A DNA stretch of 64,000 bases from Hydnum rufescens UP504 (lineage: Eukaryota; Basidiomycota; Agaricomycetes; Cantharellales; Hydnaceae): NCBI GenBank assembly GCA_014904985.1, contig MU129066.1, positions 5,472-69,471 on the forward strand, in the 5' to 3' direction. Below are positions 31,393 through 44,600 of the stretch, one piece after another; position 1 is the first letter of the stretch, and every line of letters starts with the position of its first letter. The notes under the pieces were generated by a model that worked only from the letters and a program-made list of their open reading frames with translations, ran no database searches and was not told the origin of the DNA. Made by a program: the position numbers and the translations under genes.

Positions 31393-33102
31393 TTACGTGT
31401 CCATCAAAAATAGTTCCTTATCGGCATGGGGACCCGTCTCGCCAAAAATGTGCCTGCGAACGTACTCGTTGCGGAAGAGGCCATGGGGATCGACGGCGTT
31501 CAAAACCCGAAGGTAATCGTCAAACTTTGGATAGTGCTTGCGCAGCGCGTCCGGCGTGAAGTCGTGCATTTTGGCCCAGTGCGGGCGGCCTGCGTGGTTT
31601 TGGAGGATCTGCTCGAATCGTTTGAATAGAGGTTTGTACGGGACCGAGAATCCATATGGCCTAAAATAGGAATACAATAAATGAATATCAATCGATTAAT
31701 CGATTAATCAACGCAGAAACCAAGGGGGGGGTAAGGGGCCAAAGGAATATATATGGAATAATATATATGCATGCATGTCGATGGAGTGAAGATGATGATG
31801 CGTACTTGTAGCGAACGATACCGATCCAGCAGGAGATTTGTCCGTACGCTGGACTAAGCCATATATCATCCTCCTTGCTGACGCGGATCTCGATGGGGAA
31901 GTCTGGGCCCAGCCGATGAGGACTCGCATCCTCTTGATCGAGCCATTCTTTAATCTCGAGGAGGGTGGCGCGGGCCTCGGAGAAGGGCACACACCATTCG
32001 GTCGTGTGGTGCGGGATGAGACAGTCCAGGTTGAATACCTTGTACGACTTGTCGGTGGTGGTTGCGGGGGCGAGCATGGTTTCCGAAGAGTGAAGGAAGG
32101 TTGCATAATAATTGAATGCGGGTATGAAGCGACCAAAGAAGAGAAGGAGGAGGGTGAGGTGATATCCGAGTACGACGTCGTAAAACCAATTAACGCGGAA
32201 CCTGGGCTGAGCGGGCTGGGAGAGAAAGGGAGAGACCATGAGACAATTTTTGGAACTATGGTGTGAGTAAAGAATGGATCAAACAGGGAGATGTACCTCA
32301 TAGCATCGATTGGCTCTGTCCACTCGAACGCGATTTGTCTGTGGATACCACCACATGCGAGTATGCTCGGCCTCGGTGAAGACGGTTTCTAACTGACCGA
32401 TTGCCTTGTCTATGTGCATAGCCTCGTGGGTTTCTTTTAATCGAAATGCGCGCTCTGTTTGTAAAGTCACCCGGAGGATGATACCAGTTGCGCCGAGGCC
32501 ACACAATGTGGCAAGGAATAAATCCGTGTTTTCGGAGCGAGAGCAATGCACGCGCGATCCATCGGCCAGAAGCATGTAGAGGGCGATTACTTGGGTGGAC
32601 AGGCACCCAAATTCAAGGCCGCTTCCGTGGGTGGCGGTGGATATGCACCCAGAAATAGACTGGTCAGAAATCGAGCCAACGTTTGACATGGCGAGACCGT
32701 GTGCGTCCAAATGGGAGTGCAAGGTCGAAAGAATCATGCCTCCCTGGACGACCACATGCTGTTGCTGACGGTTTACCTAAGCCGGTGTGACAACCAGGCC
32801 CCCTATATTCAATTTTGAGAGCGACAAACCTCGAGGAGTTTATCCAGCTTGTCCATTCTGATCATGAAGCCTGTGGTACACGGTAAATCGCTTGGACTAT
32901 GTCCGCCGGCGACGGGGCGGACGGAGTGGCCTTCGAGGCGCGCGAGTTGGATGACGAGCGCGCATTCGTCCTCTGTCGTCGGCTGGAAGACAGAGAAGGG
33001 CGTGCATAAGACCGACCGTCCCCAATTCCTAAAGGTAGCCCCGCAATGATGAGGGGAGATAGTGATCGGAGCCAAGCGAGAGCGTAAATCCACAGCACTC
33101 AT
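31393..33102 (-). CDS. ALO1: D-arabinono-1,4-lactone oxidase
   Basis: This enzyme makes D-erythroascorbate from D-arabinono-1,4-lactone in fungi, usually at the mitochondrial outer membrane, using covalently bound FAD. The N-terminal VAO-type FAD domain shows TPFSVFQPTTEDECALVIQL and VRPVAGGHSPSDLPCTTGF. The His in GGHSPSD is the expected covalent FAD attachment site. Then come GGMILSTLHSHLDAHGLAMS, NVGSISDQSISGCISTATHG and TLCGLGATGIILRVTL. A hydrophobic stretch (YHLTLLLLFFGRF) is a likely membrane anchor. The C-terminal domain ends with RPHWAKMHDFTPDALRKHYP, then DPHGLFRNEYVRRHIFG, the usual HWAK/YP/DP.G.F.N signature. The first intron is 32829-32777, with others near 32300-32240 and 31805-31665. 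No frame problem was seen. Confidence 0.88.
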
Positions 33103-34900
33103 TCAGGCCAGATCAAGTCGCTGTGCGTCGAGGGTTGGAGGCAGGGCAGTATCTAATCGGTATGGGCCTGCAGTGGGCGTTTGGCGGGGAGTGAGAGGTG
33201 ATAGGGACGCGCCATCGCCGGAACCGGTTACTTAAGATTACGAGAGATCGTATCGCGGCTCCTCCCGTGTGCAAACAAAGATCAGCAGAGAAAGTAAGGT
33301 GGCTTTGTCGGGGGTCGACCGATGTTGTGTTCGAAGGAAACAGCTCTATCGGGCGCCGCTTCTTGAAACCAGGCGTCCTAAATTCGGCACAGTATTCCAA
33401 TGACCGCCAACATCACATTCCCAGCAAGTTGTAGCCCGCCACAGCCACGCGGGCCGCACAGCCAAAAAAGCCTCCCGCCTCTCAGGGCTTTTCAGGGCCC
33501 TCAGGGTCACTCTATCGACTACAAGGATCATGTAAGCATTCATTTAAACTCTATTCCCTGGTCCCACGATTTTGATACTCCAGGGCACTTCCAGGGCGTT
33601 TCATTTTCGACTACCATACACGATACTTTGTAATCGAGCAACACCGACTCCTCAGGGTCCTCCTGTGCACGTCTACAATGCGATTTGTCATCACCCCCGA
33701 GCCCAGGTGAACTCGGTGCCGTTGGCGATCCCCTGGATGTACCACGCCCATGGATGGCTCCTCCACACATTCAATCGGGATTTTTCACTACGGCCACGTG
33801 CACGCAGCACCGTGGATGTTTTCTTGCGTGTTAGTGCTTCCAAATATGTATCGGCGTCCCTGTGCCTGTTGATCGATCATTTAGATTGATGGGCGGGCAC
33901 AAAAACTACAGTTTACTTTTTTTTTCAAAATAAATCAAACATGGACCTGCCCAAATCTGATAAGAAGCTTGAGCCTTTGCGCAAATGAATATTAATCCAA
34001 GGCCGCTGAACATGATTACACGCCATTAATATTTCCAAGGAAATCGGATCGATCATCCCAATCGGGGAGATTCTCCGGCCCGCACCCTGTCACATGATGG
34101 CTTCGCTGCCGGGCGCCTAAATCATAGATCGGCTTTTATTTTTGGTGATCACCGAAAATATAAATAAATTGCAATCTACCCAGCCGCGCAGATCCTTTTC
34201 AGGGACACCTTCCCCTCCCTCGTCATTTCGAAGCTTACTTGTATGATTCTCGGCCGGCGGCGGCGGTCAACAGTTCTAGTCGAGTGATCGTTGTGCTACA
34301 TATTTCGTGTCTTGACAAGCAATATCTAACACCCTCTACCTCGACGTGAGCGCTAATCAGAGGCTGGTTGGCTGGTTGGCGTTTGCGTTTGAGAAACCTA
34401 CGTATCCTTATCGGGGGAAGTGATGGATTCTTGCCGAATTCATTTTATTGAATGAGATTCTCACATCTCGGTCCGAACGAGGGCGCTCTCTCTTTGGCGG
34501 ATTCACAGGGGTAGATCGGGCGGGAGTTGTTTGTATATGCATGTATATTTGTGCGGCTTCGGTCGTGGTCGGGTTAGATACCACAGCGTAGAGGGGTGAA
34601 AATGAGTCCAAGCTGCCGCGAGGGTCATTGTCACTGTTGTGCTGGTGCGAAAACCGGGGGTTCGGGCGTGGCGGGCGGACGTGGATTGGAAATGAAATAT
34701 CTCAAGGGTCACGCGCCTGAGGACTTGCGATTCTTCTGAATGAAGATAAACTATTTGACTAAGATTGCCAGCCGCCTTCACAGTTCATATCCCATGGAAA
34801 TGCCCGAACGAGTCTAGTCTGACACGCCCGCCCTCATTTCCTCCGTGTACCCATATTGCCCGTACCTCTGCATCAGGGAGAGGAGAGTAAGGCACACATT
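33103..34900. other. Long intergenic stretch, nothing recognisable
   Basis: About 1.8 kb between ALO1 and the first HSPA12-like gene. Short frames on both strands (for example 33572-33889 plus, 34503-34781 minus) show no motif or splice structure. CAGGG-rich words cluster at 33480-33660 (CTTTTCAGGGCCCTCAGGG). No tRNA cloverleaf found by eye. Confidence 0.45.
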
Positions 34901-34901
34901 G

Positions 34902-37900
34902 TCATGTATTAGAGATCAACTCACCACGACTATCAATTTCAATACCAAGCTGGAAATCTACAATAGGTCGATTAGCCATTGCATGACCAAGGGCCCCTAA
35001 AAAAAAACTCATCACCTGTGCGAAAACCAGTGGTCGGCAGCTTCCGCGCGTTCTCCCTGAAATGAGGAGACAGCGCTAATATCGATTTCCCAATCTACAA
35101 GGTGTGCCAGATCGGCCTCTACTTGTATCCTCCTCGACCTCTGCAGAATCGGATGCATATAGTCTTGCAACAAACAAAGAATCTGAAAAGTCAAGTGATT
35201 AGAAAGTTTAAGAGAGTAGGCAACGGCACGGACAAGGACGGGATAGTTTCTTTACCTGATGAATCCTTCGAAAACTTTGTCATGTTTTCCAGGACTGCAA
35301 CTCCCTTTCTCAACAGCGCGCCTTTGACCACCAAATAGTGCGTTCTGGAGCACTCCATCAGCCACCGGTCTGGGGCACGTGCTCTATTCGCACAGGGGAA
35401 CATGCACACGTACTTGAAAACCTTCTTTTGGCCGTTCGGTGGGATATTCCCTTCTATATGATTGCTCAAGCCTTCAGCACCATGGTCTGCGAGATCAGCC
35501 TCAATTCCTAGAACATAGCTCTTAGACGCAACAACCGTCGGCCCTCCCAAGCGGACGATGTACAAGGCTCCGGGCAAGACCATATTGTGCCGAGCCCAAG
35601 GAGGTCGCAATATCAGGGTCTCGGGGGCTCTGAATTCTGTCCTTGAGGCGCAGATGAAACGTATCCTGAATTCATCACAACATGCAATGAAGAGAAGGCA
35701 ATGGAAAAGGAATATGATGCCAAACACGCACCCATATGCGATCGAAAAGATATTGACTTGCTGAAAATCCACCCACAAGGAGTAGGGCATCTACCGAGTC
35801 CACTTTGCTAAATTGATCTTCGAGCACCTCGATTGCCTGAACCACCCCGCAGAAGATTCATACACTACACTAAGGTGAATCTAAACAAGAATCGTACCTT
35901 GGTGATAACTGGTTCAAATACTTGTTCCCGAAGGATATGCGCTGGGACCAGCAATTGACCAGCGAAGAATTCGTAATCAGGAAGTGCAGCGTCATCTAAT
36001 ATTATCAACAGTCTAAGCAATGCTACGACCGGAAACACAATCAGTCTCACCATAATCAGAAGTATCGTAGCATTCGAAAAATAGGACAGCATCACTTGCA
36101 TCATGTCCTACGTGCCCTGTAAAGGCGATTTTCTGTGTGTACGTGAAAGAATGCATGTAACTTTCTAGATTGATCTGGCTCAACCGAATCCCTCGATCAG
36201 TGTGCCACTGTTCCAAGTATTTGCGAAAGTTCAGGTCCAAGAATTGTGAGCCACAGCTTGCACCGGAAGAAGCACACCGCTCTGCGATCTGAGTCACATT
36301 TCCTAAAACTCTGTAAACCGCTGTATCCTATCCAAACTTTCTTGATCGGCAAGCACAAGGAAACACGATATCAGGGAGAAGACGCACAACTGTTCCTCCT
36401 CCTGCGTCACACACCATGAAAGACTGGTTCGGATTCAGATTAAGTTCCTTCCAAAGAGAGGAATGGACAGCCGCAGCTTCAGGCTCGCTGGGGAAAGGCA
36501 AGGATACAATATCAGAGAACATTGCACCGCACGTACTCAGGTTCATGACATACGAAACAATGTGAAGTCTATCTCGCCCACCATCGTATTGAAGCGAACC
36601 TTGAGGCGCCACTAGACCACTGCTCATAGAGTATGGGCGAAAAAGTCCGGCAGTCAATGCCCAAACTCACGCTTTGTAAGCAGCCTCCCGCATGATCTCG
36701 CCAGTATTTACATTCCATGTGGCCGGAATCGCTGTGGTGCGAAACATTTAACGTTAGCAATTAGGGAGCCATACGCGCAGGCCTCACAGATCCAAATGTC
36801 AGCGGATTCTTACAATGTCAGGCGGTCGCCAATGAGCACTCGAAAGATATAATGATACCAAAATGAACATACTCAAGTCATCGGGTGTGAAGCCGAGCTC
36901 CCGGATCCTTGGTTTCGCATTCTACACATGGAGGACAGCGCAGATTAGCGTGAGACGATGGGCACAAAGGGGGAACAGACCTCCCAAAGCTTCTTCAGGT
37001 AGTCGGTAATAAGATCGACGGGTTGTTTCCCTCGCTAGGACGCACATGGATGGCATGATGAGCCTCGCCCACACTGAAAGACGTGATGCTTACAGGGAGC
37101 GTATAGAAAGCGCCAATCGAAGGGCTGTGGGGTCCAAGAGGAGCTTGAACCTACGTTAGGATTCAGCTTGCGGATAAAATGTAGATGCGGCAACGAGACA
37201 GCAAAAATACATTTCGCAGCGTTTCCAGCCCTTCTGAAGGGGGAATTTTGGGCAGCCTGGCCCCACGCAGCAACCCGCCCGGCATGATCATACACCAAAC
37301 ACGTGGGTACCTTTCTCCTGGGCCGGGCCATAAAATCTGTTGAACCTGGTTCGCCGAGGTCCCGCACGCGACCCCGGATAAAACCGTGCCGAAATCAACT
37401 GCCACGCACATTCTTTTCTGAGCAGATATCAGATCCGGACGCACGGGTTCCGCGCGTGTATCAAAGGAATCGGCAATGCTTGGAAGTCTTCTCTTTGCTG
37501 TTGTGGGCGAGTTATAGGTGGAAGGAGATCCCGCTGTGCGAGGGGAATTCCCACGGTAGAATGAAGAGCGCGGTCTCAGGGTAGATATATCCTCTGACGA
37601 AGGGCGCTGAAGTGTCTGATTGCAGGGAAGGGGATGGCCTCCGGATACCAAGTACAGGACTTTCATACCCAGGCTTGAGATAGTCTTGAACCTTATTGAA
37701 GCGATGCCCAACAGAGAATATCGAAGATGGGCGGGATACCTGGCGTAGCGTAGGACTTCAGGATCCCCCTCCTTATCATCGAATCCTGTTATCTTCGGCG
37801 AAGAAGGATGCGCCATCTCAAGTCTTGCCTTTGGCTCATTGAAGATCAATGCCGGTGGTTGAGAGTTTTGGGGGAAATCCCTTGAGTAATGGCAACGACA

Positions 37901-38014
37901 CATTGTGAGCATGGAATGATCCTCGAGAGCATCTCTAAATACGGAACTGTCGCCGCGCGCAGAAGCGCGTGGCTTCCGGAACATGCCGAGCGCCGAACTC
38001 GCCACAGCCTTCAT
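34902..38014 (-). CDS. HSPA12-like Hsp70-family ATPase, copy 1 (frameshifted)
   Basis: Hsp70-type actin-fold ATPase of the HSPA12-like group, which lacks the classical peptide-binding domain. The order on the minus strand is as follows. First is a Ser/Thr/Pro-rich leader ending RPDLISAQKR, then phosphate loop 1, MCVAVDFGTVLSGVACG, then VQQILWPGP. After a one-base shift comes KVPTCLVYDHAGRVAAWG. Then SEPEAAAVHSSLW, FMVCDAGGGTVVRL (the second phosphate motif) and RCASSGASCGSQFLDLNFRK. Further on are VDALLLVGG-like sequence near 35790 and a C-terminal region with VASKSYVLGIEADL, HYLVVKGALLRKG, VDWEIDISAVSSF and FQLGIEIDSRG, ending at TGA 34902. Multiple introns interrupt it. The start at 38014 is uncertain because the leader is poorly conserved; a start closer to 37450 is possible. 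The shifts suggest a pseudogene or uncorrected sequence. Confidence 0.7.
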
Positions 38015-38553
38015 CCGTCGCTGATTCCATCATGACCGGGACCTTCTGAACTCTCAAGTATTTACTCCCCTTTTTTCGAGCGTCAACTGCATCTCCTGTC
38101 AATTCTCCTCTTACTACACTGAGGTCTTTCCCCCAATGGTCACCCATTCTGGAACAGGACAAGCGCCCTGCGGGCCCAAGTGGCACAGCAGTGCGACCCC
38201 CGAGTATCTCACACTAGGGGGCTTCGCTACCGTGATCCGACTCTGCTCAGTAGAGGCTGTGCCCACAACAACATGCGGTTAAACATAAGAAGAGCTGTAC
38301 CCCCTGTAGCTCGTCAGACTAGCCCAACAAAGGCTGTAGAAGGCCTACCAACCAGAGTAAGCGTAGGCTTCTGAGCTTCCCTGTCAACCATATGAACTCC
38401 CCGATCTGGTATCGGTTCAGATGTCAAGTTTGATGTGAATGAATCAGTTTGTAAGCTGTTCAGCTTCTACATCCGCTGTACAGATTCTACGGCACCCGTT
38501 TTGGTTGTACAAGGAATCCCAAGATAGTAGTGAAATCGAGAATGAAAGGACTT
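38015..38553. other. Intergenic between HSPA12-like copies 1 and 2
   Basis: About 540 bp without a supported gene. It ends where the 957-bp tandem duplication begins (GGTGAAGTACCAGTGG at 38554). Confidence 0.5.
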
Positions 38554-40467
38554 GGTGAAGTACCAGTGGTGAGAGCTCAGGGCTTAACCTAGAAGGCTAG
38601 AACGCAGAGTTTGCCTCCGATAGTTGATTAAGCGCGCGCCTAATATTGATGCACCGGCGCCAAGTTGCCATCTCATGAATGCTCCCGATTAACAATCGCT
38701 AGGGAACGATGGGTCTTTTCGTGGGAATGCTGTTACATTATACGTGAAACGATAAAAATACACCACCTAGTGAAGAACATCGTTCGCACTAGGGGTTATG
38801 CAGAATTCAATTCCCTGGGATGCCAGGCAGCCTTAACCGCCCACGCCGCTTTCCACCACAAAACCATACTACGTGCGCCTCTGCAACATCCACAGAACAG
38901 GCTAAGTGAAAATGCCACCTAGCACCAACCCGCAGAGTTTACTCACCTTGACTGTCAATTTCGACACCAATCTCAAAAACTATATAAACAATTAGATCCC
39001 CTAACCGAAGTGAGCTACGACAGGAGAAATCACTCACCTGTATCAAACCTATTCCAAGCAGCGTTCTGCACATTGTACTTGAACAACGATGTATCACTAA
39101 GATCGATTTCCCAATCATGGATGTGTTCCAGATAGCCTCCACTCGTATCAGCCCGTATCTCCGCAGAATCAGAGGAGTATACTCTTGCAACAAAGACAGA
39201 ATCTAACCATGCGATAAATCAGAATCCCCAAAGCTCAGGCAAATATCGCACAGAAGGTCGTTCCTACCCGATGGACTAGAAGAAGTCTTCGTGAATTCGT
39301 GGAGGACTGGCTCCCCCTTTCTCAACAATGCGCCCTTGACCACCAAATACTGCGCTCTTGAAGGCAAGAGGATCCATTAGCGAAGTGATAAGTGAGGCAC
39401 AATTATCCAAGTGTGATCATACTCGAAAACATTGTTGAAGCCCATCATCATCCCAGTAGAACTTCCCGAGTTCCGGTTGCCTCCGGGGCTGGTTGCCAGA
39501 TTGGGACGACCCGCTGGTGAAGTACCAGTGGGTGAGAGCTCAGGGGTTAACCAGAAGCCTAGAACGCAGAGTTTGCCTCCGATAGTTGACTTAAGCGCGC
39601 GCCTAATCTTGATGCACCGGCGCCAAGTTGCCATCTCATGAATGCCCCCGATTAACAATCCACCGGGAACATGGGTCTTTTCGTGGAATGCTGTTACATT
39701 ATACGTGAAACGATAAAAATACACCACCTAGTGAAGAACATCGTTCGCACTAGGGGGTATGCAGAATTCAATTCCCCGGGATGCCAGGCAGCCTTAACCG
39801 CCCACGCCGCTTTCCACCACAAAACCATACTACGTGCGCCTCTGCAACATCCACAGAACAGGCTAAGTGAAAATGCCACCTAGCACCACCCCGCAGAGTT
39901 TACTCACCTTGACTGTCAATTTCGACACCAATCTCAAAAACTATATAAACAATTAGATCCCCTAACCGAAGTGAGGTACGACAGGAGAAATCACTCACCT
40001 GTATCAAACCTATTCCAAGCAGCATTCTGCACATTGTACTTGAACAACGATGTATCACTAAGATCGATTTCCCAATCATGGATGTGTTCCAGATAGCCTC
40101 CACTCGTATCAGCCCGTATCTCCGCAGAATCAGAGGAGTATACTCTTGCAACAAAGACAGAATCTAACCATGCGATAAATCAGAATCCCCAAAGCTCAGG
40201 CAAATATCGCACAGAAGGTCGTTCCTACCCGATGGACTAGAGGAAGTCTTCGTGAATTCGTGGAGGACTGGCTCTCCCTTTCTCAACAATGCGCCTTGAC
40301 CACCAAATACTGCGCTCTTGAAGGCAAAGAGGATCCATTAGCGAAGTGATAAGTGAGGCACAATTATCCAAGTGTGATACATACTCAAAAACCTTGTTGA
40401 AGCCCATCATCGCATCCAGTAGAACTTCCCGAGTTCCGGTTGCCTCCGGGGCTGGTTGCCAGATTGG
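38554..40467. repeat. 957-bp tandem duplication of the 3' end of HSPA12-like copy 2
   Basis: 38554-39510 is repeated as about 39511-40467 with only scattered differences. Both contain AGAGCTCAGG, a shared 84-codon minus-strand frame (38939-39193 and 39900-40154, ending VFEIGVEIDSQGE) and the block ending GGGGCTGGTTGCCAGATTGG. The near identity implies a recent event. The proximal copy (about 39900-40467) serves as the 3' end of the gene. The distal copy is an orphan set of terminal exons. Confidence 0.85.
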
Positions 40468-42552
40468 GACCGATCCCGATGATATAACTCTTGGAGGCGA
40501 TGATTGTTGGAGCTCCGATCGGCCGCTGTATGAGACTTTCTGCGAGACCAGATTGCGTGGCTCCAAGAGACGTCGCTATATCCGGATCTATGGGATTCAG
40601 AATCCTTCCATGCAAGCGCTGTGGAACGTATCCTGCATTCATCGTAACGTGACATAAATATGCGGGAAATCGAAGGACGGTATATCCGTACCCATATACG
40701 TTCAAAAAGATACGGGCTCGCAGAAAACCCGCCCACAAGAACGAGGGCGTCCACTGAGCCCCCTCTCTTCAACTGGGCTTCCAGCACGCGGAGCACCTGG
40801 AAAACGCGACATAAATTTGGACAGGGCCGGATCTAAGTCTAGAAGTCATACCTTATTAACAATGGGTCAAATACTCGCTTTCGAAGATCGTTCACTGGCA
40901 CCATGAGTGTTGACCGTTGAAAAACTCATCATCGGAAAGCTGAGTGCTGTCTATTGAGAAAGAAGTTCAACGTTGGGCCACGCAAATCCAATGAGATTAC
41001 CAGACATACAATAATCGGAAGGGTCGAAGCACTCAAAATAGAGATGCCTCCCGCCCTGCTTTCCATTAAACTCAAGTTTCTGTGAATACGTGAAAGCATG
41101 CATATAACGCGCTAGATTCTCCGGCTCAATCGAACGTTTCGAGTTCTATGCCACTCTTCCAGATAAGCGCGGAAGTAGATGTCCAGGAAATGCGATCCGC
41201 AACTGGCACCCGAAGAAGCACAGCATTCCGCAATTTGGGTTACATTCCCTAGAACTTGGTAAATCGCCGTATCCTGTGCGAGTATCGTTGATTGTATAAT
41301 GGGAGAAAGAACAAAGGAAAAGGACGCACTATGGTACCACCCCCAGCGTCGCACACCATGAAAGACTGGTTCGGCTTGAGCTCAGATCCTTCCAAAGGAC
41401 ACAGTGTACAGCCCCGGCTTCTGGTTCACTAAGGACAGAAAATCCTGAGTCAAGAGATCATACCCAATGGCCAAGGCGTGACATACGATATGATGTGTAA
41501 TCGATCCCGACCACCTGCGTATTCCTGAGAGCCCTCGCGCGCCACCAGACCACTGAATACAGAACATAAACCAGGTGACTTGAAAACCAAGGCTGATGCT
41601 CACGCTGCATAGGCCGCGTCTCGCATCATCTCGCCGTTTCGCACGTTCCAAGTCGCCGGGATGGCTGCAGATGCAGGGTGTCAAATCGTATGATATGGGC
41701 ATAGTATCACCAGGAGGCTCACAAAGCCAAATATCAGCAGATTCTACAACCTTACGTCATTACAAAAAGAACACTGAGAAAAGGCACCATGACATACGCA
41801 GGGCTTCTTTCGTATAACCAAGCCAGAGGATCTTTGGCTTTGCATTCTATATGGGGTAGACCATCATTAGCGAGGAAAAAATGATTATAGCGAGGTGGAA
41901 TCGTACCTGCCAAAGTTCTCGTAGGTAGTCGGTTATAACATCGATCGGTCCTTTACCCAACTGAATATAAATTGTCAGCGACGTTGATGTTGAAGTGTGT
42001 GACACATACGGGAAAGATTCTGGGGATGAGATCCGAAGCACCATTTGGATCCAACAAAAGTTTGAACCTAATTTGCGCAAGCATAAGCAGGGGATAGGAC
42101 AATGTAGAAATAATCAAAGTACATTTCACAACGAATCCAGCCCCTTTCAAGTTCGATGGCATGGGATCTATGGCCCCACGCCACAACGCGGCCTTGAGCG
42201 TCATAAACCAGGGAGGTAGGTACCTTGCGATTTGGTCCAGGCCATAGAATCTGCTGGACCTGTCCGACGACTGGCCACACGCCACCCCAGATAACACAGT
42301 ACCAAAATCAACCGCCACGCACATTCTCCCTTGACTGGGGTTTAGGTCTGGGCGTATCGCTTCCGCACGTGTGGGGGGATCCTGGACAGGAGGATCCCGT
42401 CCAACAGGCGTTATAGGACTTTCCTGGCTCGGTTCCTCGTGGGACGGTGAGGAAATGACGAAGGGGTCTATCTGGCGAAAATGTGTCGATTCTGGTGAGG
42501 TCGCTGGGATGGAGAAAGTTCGATAGACGGCTGCTTGATTGTTATTGCTCAA
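39900..42552 (-). CDS. HSPA12-like Hsp70-family ATPase, copy 2 (frameshifted)
   Basis: Minus-strand gene with a Ser/Pro-rich leader (FVISSPSHEEPSQESPITP) and a linker nearly the same as copy 1 (RPDLNPSQGR). Then MCVAVDFGTVLSGVACG and, after a one-base shift, VQQILWPGPNRKVPTSLVYD with GRVVAWG. Further along are the FMVCDAGGG motif (about 41340), CASSGASCGSHFLDIYFRAY and VDALVLVGGFSASPYLFERI. The C-terminal part includes DWEIDLSDTSLFKYNVQ and FEIGVEIDSQGE, stopping at 39902-39900. The shift at about 42270 disrupts the nucleotide-binding domain between phosphate loop 1 and the WPG motif. Either it is decayed or a base is missing from the assembly. The terminal exons are tandemly duplicated downstream. 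Confidence 0.65.
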
Positions 42553-43410
42553 AGAAGTATTGCCGCGAACAGGCTCAGGCTGCGTAACGGGGAACTGGTC
42601 AGGACGGTGGTGTGGTCGACAGGCTGCTATACGAGAATACGGATCTTTAGACTGGACATTACCTGCGGGAATCTAAGATGGACGTGCTTTGGAGAAATAG
42701 GATGTGGGAACGATGTTAGGGAAGAGGCGCTCGGCGTAATGATATTCGCTCACCTTCTGGTGAGACACGGGAGATTACTGGTTCTCTGGAACTCGAGGCC
42801 GCTTGAGGTGCTATTTCCCTTGGGAAGTAGATAGCGTAGAATAGTTGCGTCTTTTGCCCTTCTGGAGACGGTGGCCCTGGCGAATTTCCTGGGCATATTG
42901 ATAGACAGCCACCCATAGCAGTTCGAGTCAGAGAATGCAGTTCGAGTCAGGAAAGAAATAGTTGGAATATGTAGCCCACGCCTTCCCCGCGTGGCCTTGA
43001 GTGGAGTTTGCCGAAAGTCTTGAATGATTCTATTGAGTTTATAGTTATACCGATTTGGGAGTCTCGATAGTTCCAGTGTAGGGGTGCCACGCACGGGCCA
43101 ACCAAGAAAAATTTTGATGAAGATTCGGATTGCAGATCGTCTTCAGATTCAGAGTGAAATGGATCTCGGTAAATGCATGGTGAATAGACCTATGAGAACA
43201 GTATTAATCGAGGCGACACCCGCGATAGTTGGGACGTAATACGGTCAACATCCTGACTGCTTACATGTGGCAGCTGCACTTCGTGGATCTCATCAACACC
43301 CAATTAGGGCAAGACTACTTCCCGCAGGTCTACGATTTGTATCGTAGGACTTGACGTGTTACGTACTTGCCTCGAATAAGGGAAATAGAGCGCCACTGTG
43401 CCAGCACGAG
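42553..43410. other. Intergenic, nothing recognisable
   Basis: About 860 bp upstream of HSPA12-like copy 2. Contains no frame with recognisable motifs; a direct repeat GCAGTTCGAGTCAG occurs twice near 42918-42950. Confidence 0.45.
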
Positions 43411-44049
43411 TCATTGCATACTTTGCGTACGCAAGGGTCCCGACGCAGAAATACCGAACACTTCACACCGCGCAGAGCCGGGTGCCAGTAACCAAGAAAT
43501 TACGGGCGAAGAGGGAGGCAATTTGGAGAATTCCCTGACTCGATAGAAAAAGAGTGCCCATGATGGGGATATTCGCCCCGGGGACATCGCAGGAGTCATA
43601 ACAGTCGAGATAATACCGGACTGTCTGAACCAAGATCCCTCTTCGGTACGAGAAAATAGACACGCTAATGTAGCCACCTCCCCTGCTTGAGCCTACGCTG
43701 AACATCGCTAAAAACGGCATAACAACGCACCTCATGGGTGTCATGTCTCCCCGAAGAAATCAAATTCCATCTGCAACGTTGGCGAGACCAAGCACATGAA
43801 AAAAAGAGAAGAAAATGCCGGAATAACCGGAGCCCTAAATGGCGCGTTGACGACAGCTGGGAGTGGCATGGGGACCGAAGGATTCCTGTACAGTCGTGTT
43901 GCATAGGCGCTGAAGAAGTGCGAACCGGCCACTAGAAAGGGCAAGAATGCTCGCTGCAGGGTGACTGTAACTTGTTCAAATTTCGAACTAGAGGTAATCG
44001 GCACCCCTTGATAAACCTTGCTTTGGAGCTTTAGCGGGTATACTGCCAT
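43411..44049 (-). CDS. Hypothetical hydrophobic protein (low confidence)
   Basis: Two minus-strand segments with coding-like composition: 44049-43741 (TLQRAFLPFLVAGSHFFSAY and PAFSSLFFMCLVSP) and 43744-43463 (VVMPFLAMFSVGSS, ANIPIMGTLFLSSQGILQIA). They abut, and may be two exons or frameshifted pieces of one gene with several short hydrophobic segments. I do not recognise the family. Confidence 0.3.
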
Positions 44050-44600
44050 TTGGCATAGTTCACCACTAAGTGCCTCGTTGTATGTTGGATGTTGCTATGG
44101 AGAAACGCGCCCATCACTTCTCGCGATGCACGCAGGCATATACACTGAGGCAAGAGAAAGGAGACCCAATGAATTAGACCTTGCGTTCAGCAAAGGTGAG
44201 GCAGGAAATTATGTAATCAACTTTAAGACCATCTGCCAGCCCGTACAAAGACCGAGTGAAATTTGTCTAATTCTATGTGGAAAGAAAGCGGGCACCGAAT
44301 AGTGTAGAGTATAATATGTGGCCGATTATAGTTAGATTTGTACAGAGGTAATAGGATGAGAAAGGAAGGAAATCAAAAAGGCATGGATGCCCACGCAGAT
44401 GTATGCCGGTACAAAGGATGCGTGGGGTTATCTGCGAAGATTGAACGTAGTGCTCCCAAATTTTCTCTCTCTGTAAAGCAAGTCGCCCCGAATTTCTGCA
44501 CCGAGAAAGAAAAAATATGAGTCCGGAAGCAAGGCCCACCGAATAAGTAAACAAAGTCCCACCGGCAGTACTCAAATCAAACCCAAGCTCGAAGTCTGCA
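44050..44600. other. Intergenic or run-on 3' region of HSPA12-like copy 3
   Basis: No clear gene. A frame continues on the minus strand from the expected C-terminus of copy 3 (FELGFDLSTAGG) to 44273 without the usual stop just after that motif, adding hydrophobic, low-confidence sequence. Confidence 0.35.

Noticed and set aside
38160..38260. A possible tRNA (GGCACAGCAGTGCGA...)
   Set aside because: No complete cloverleaf or consistent TPsiC arm could be drawn by eye.
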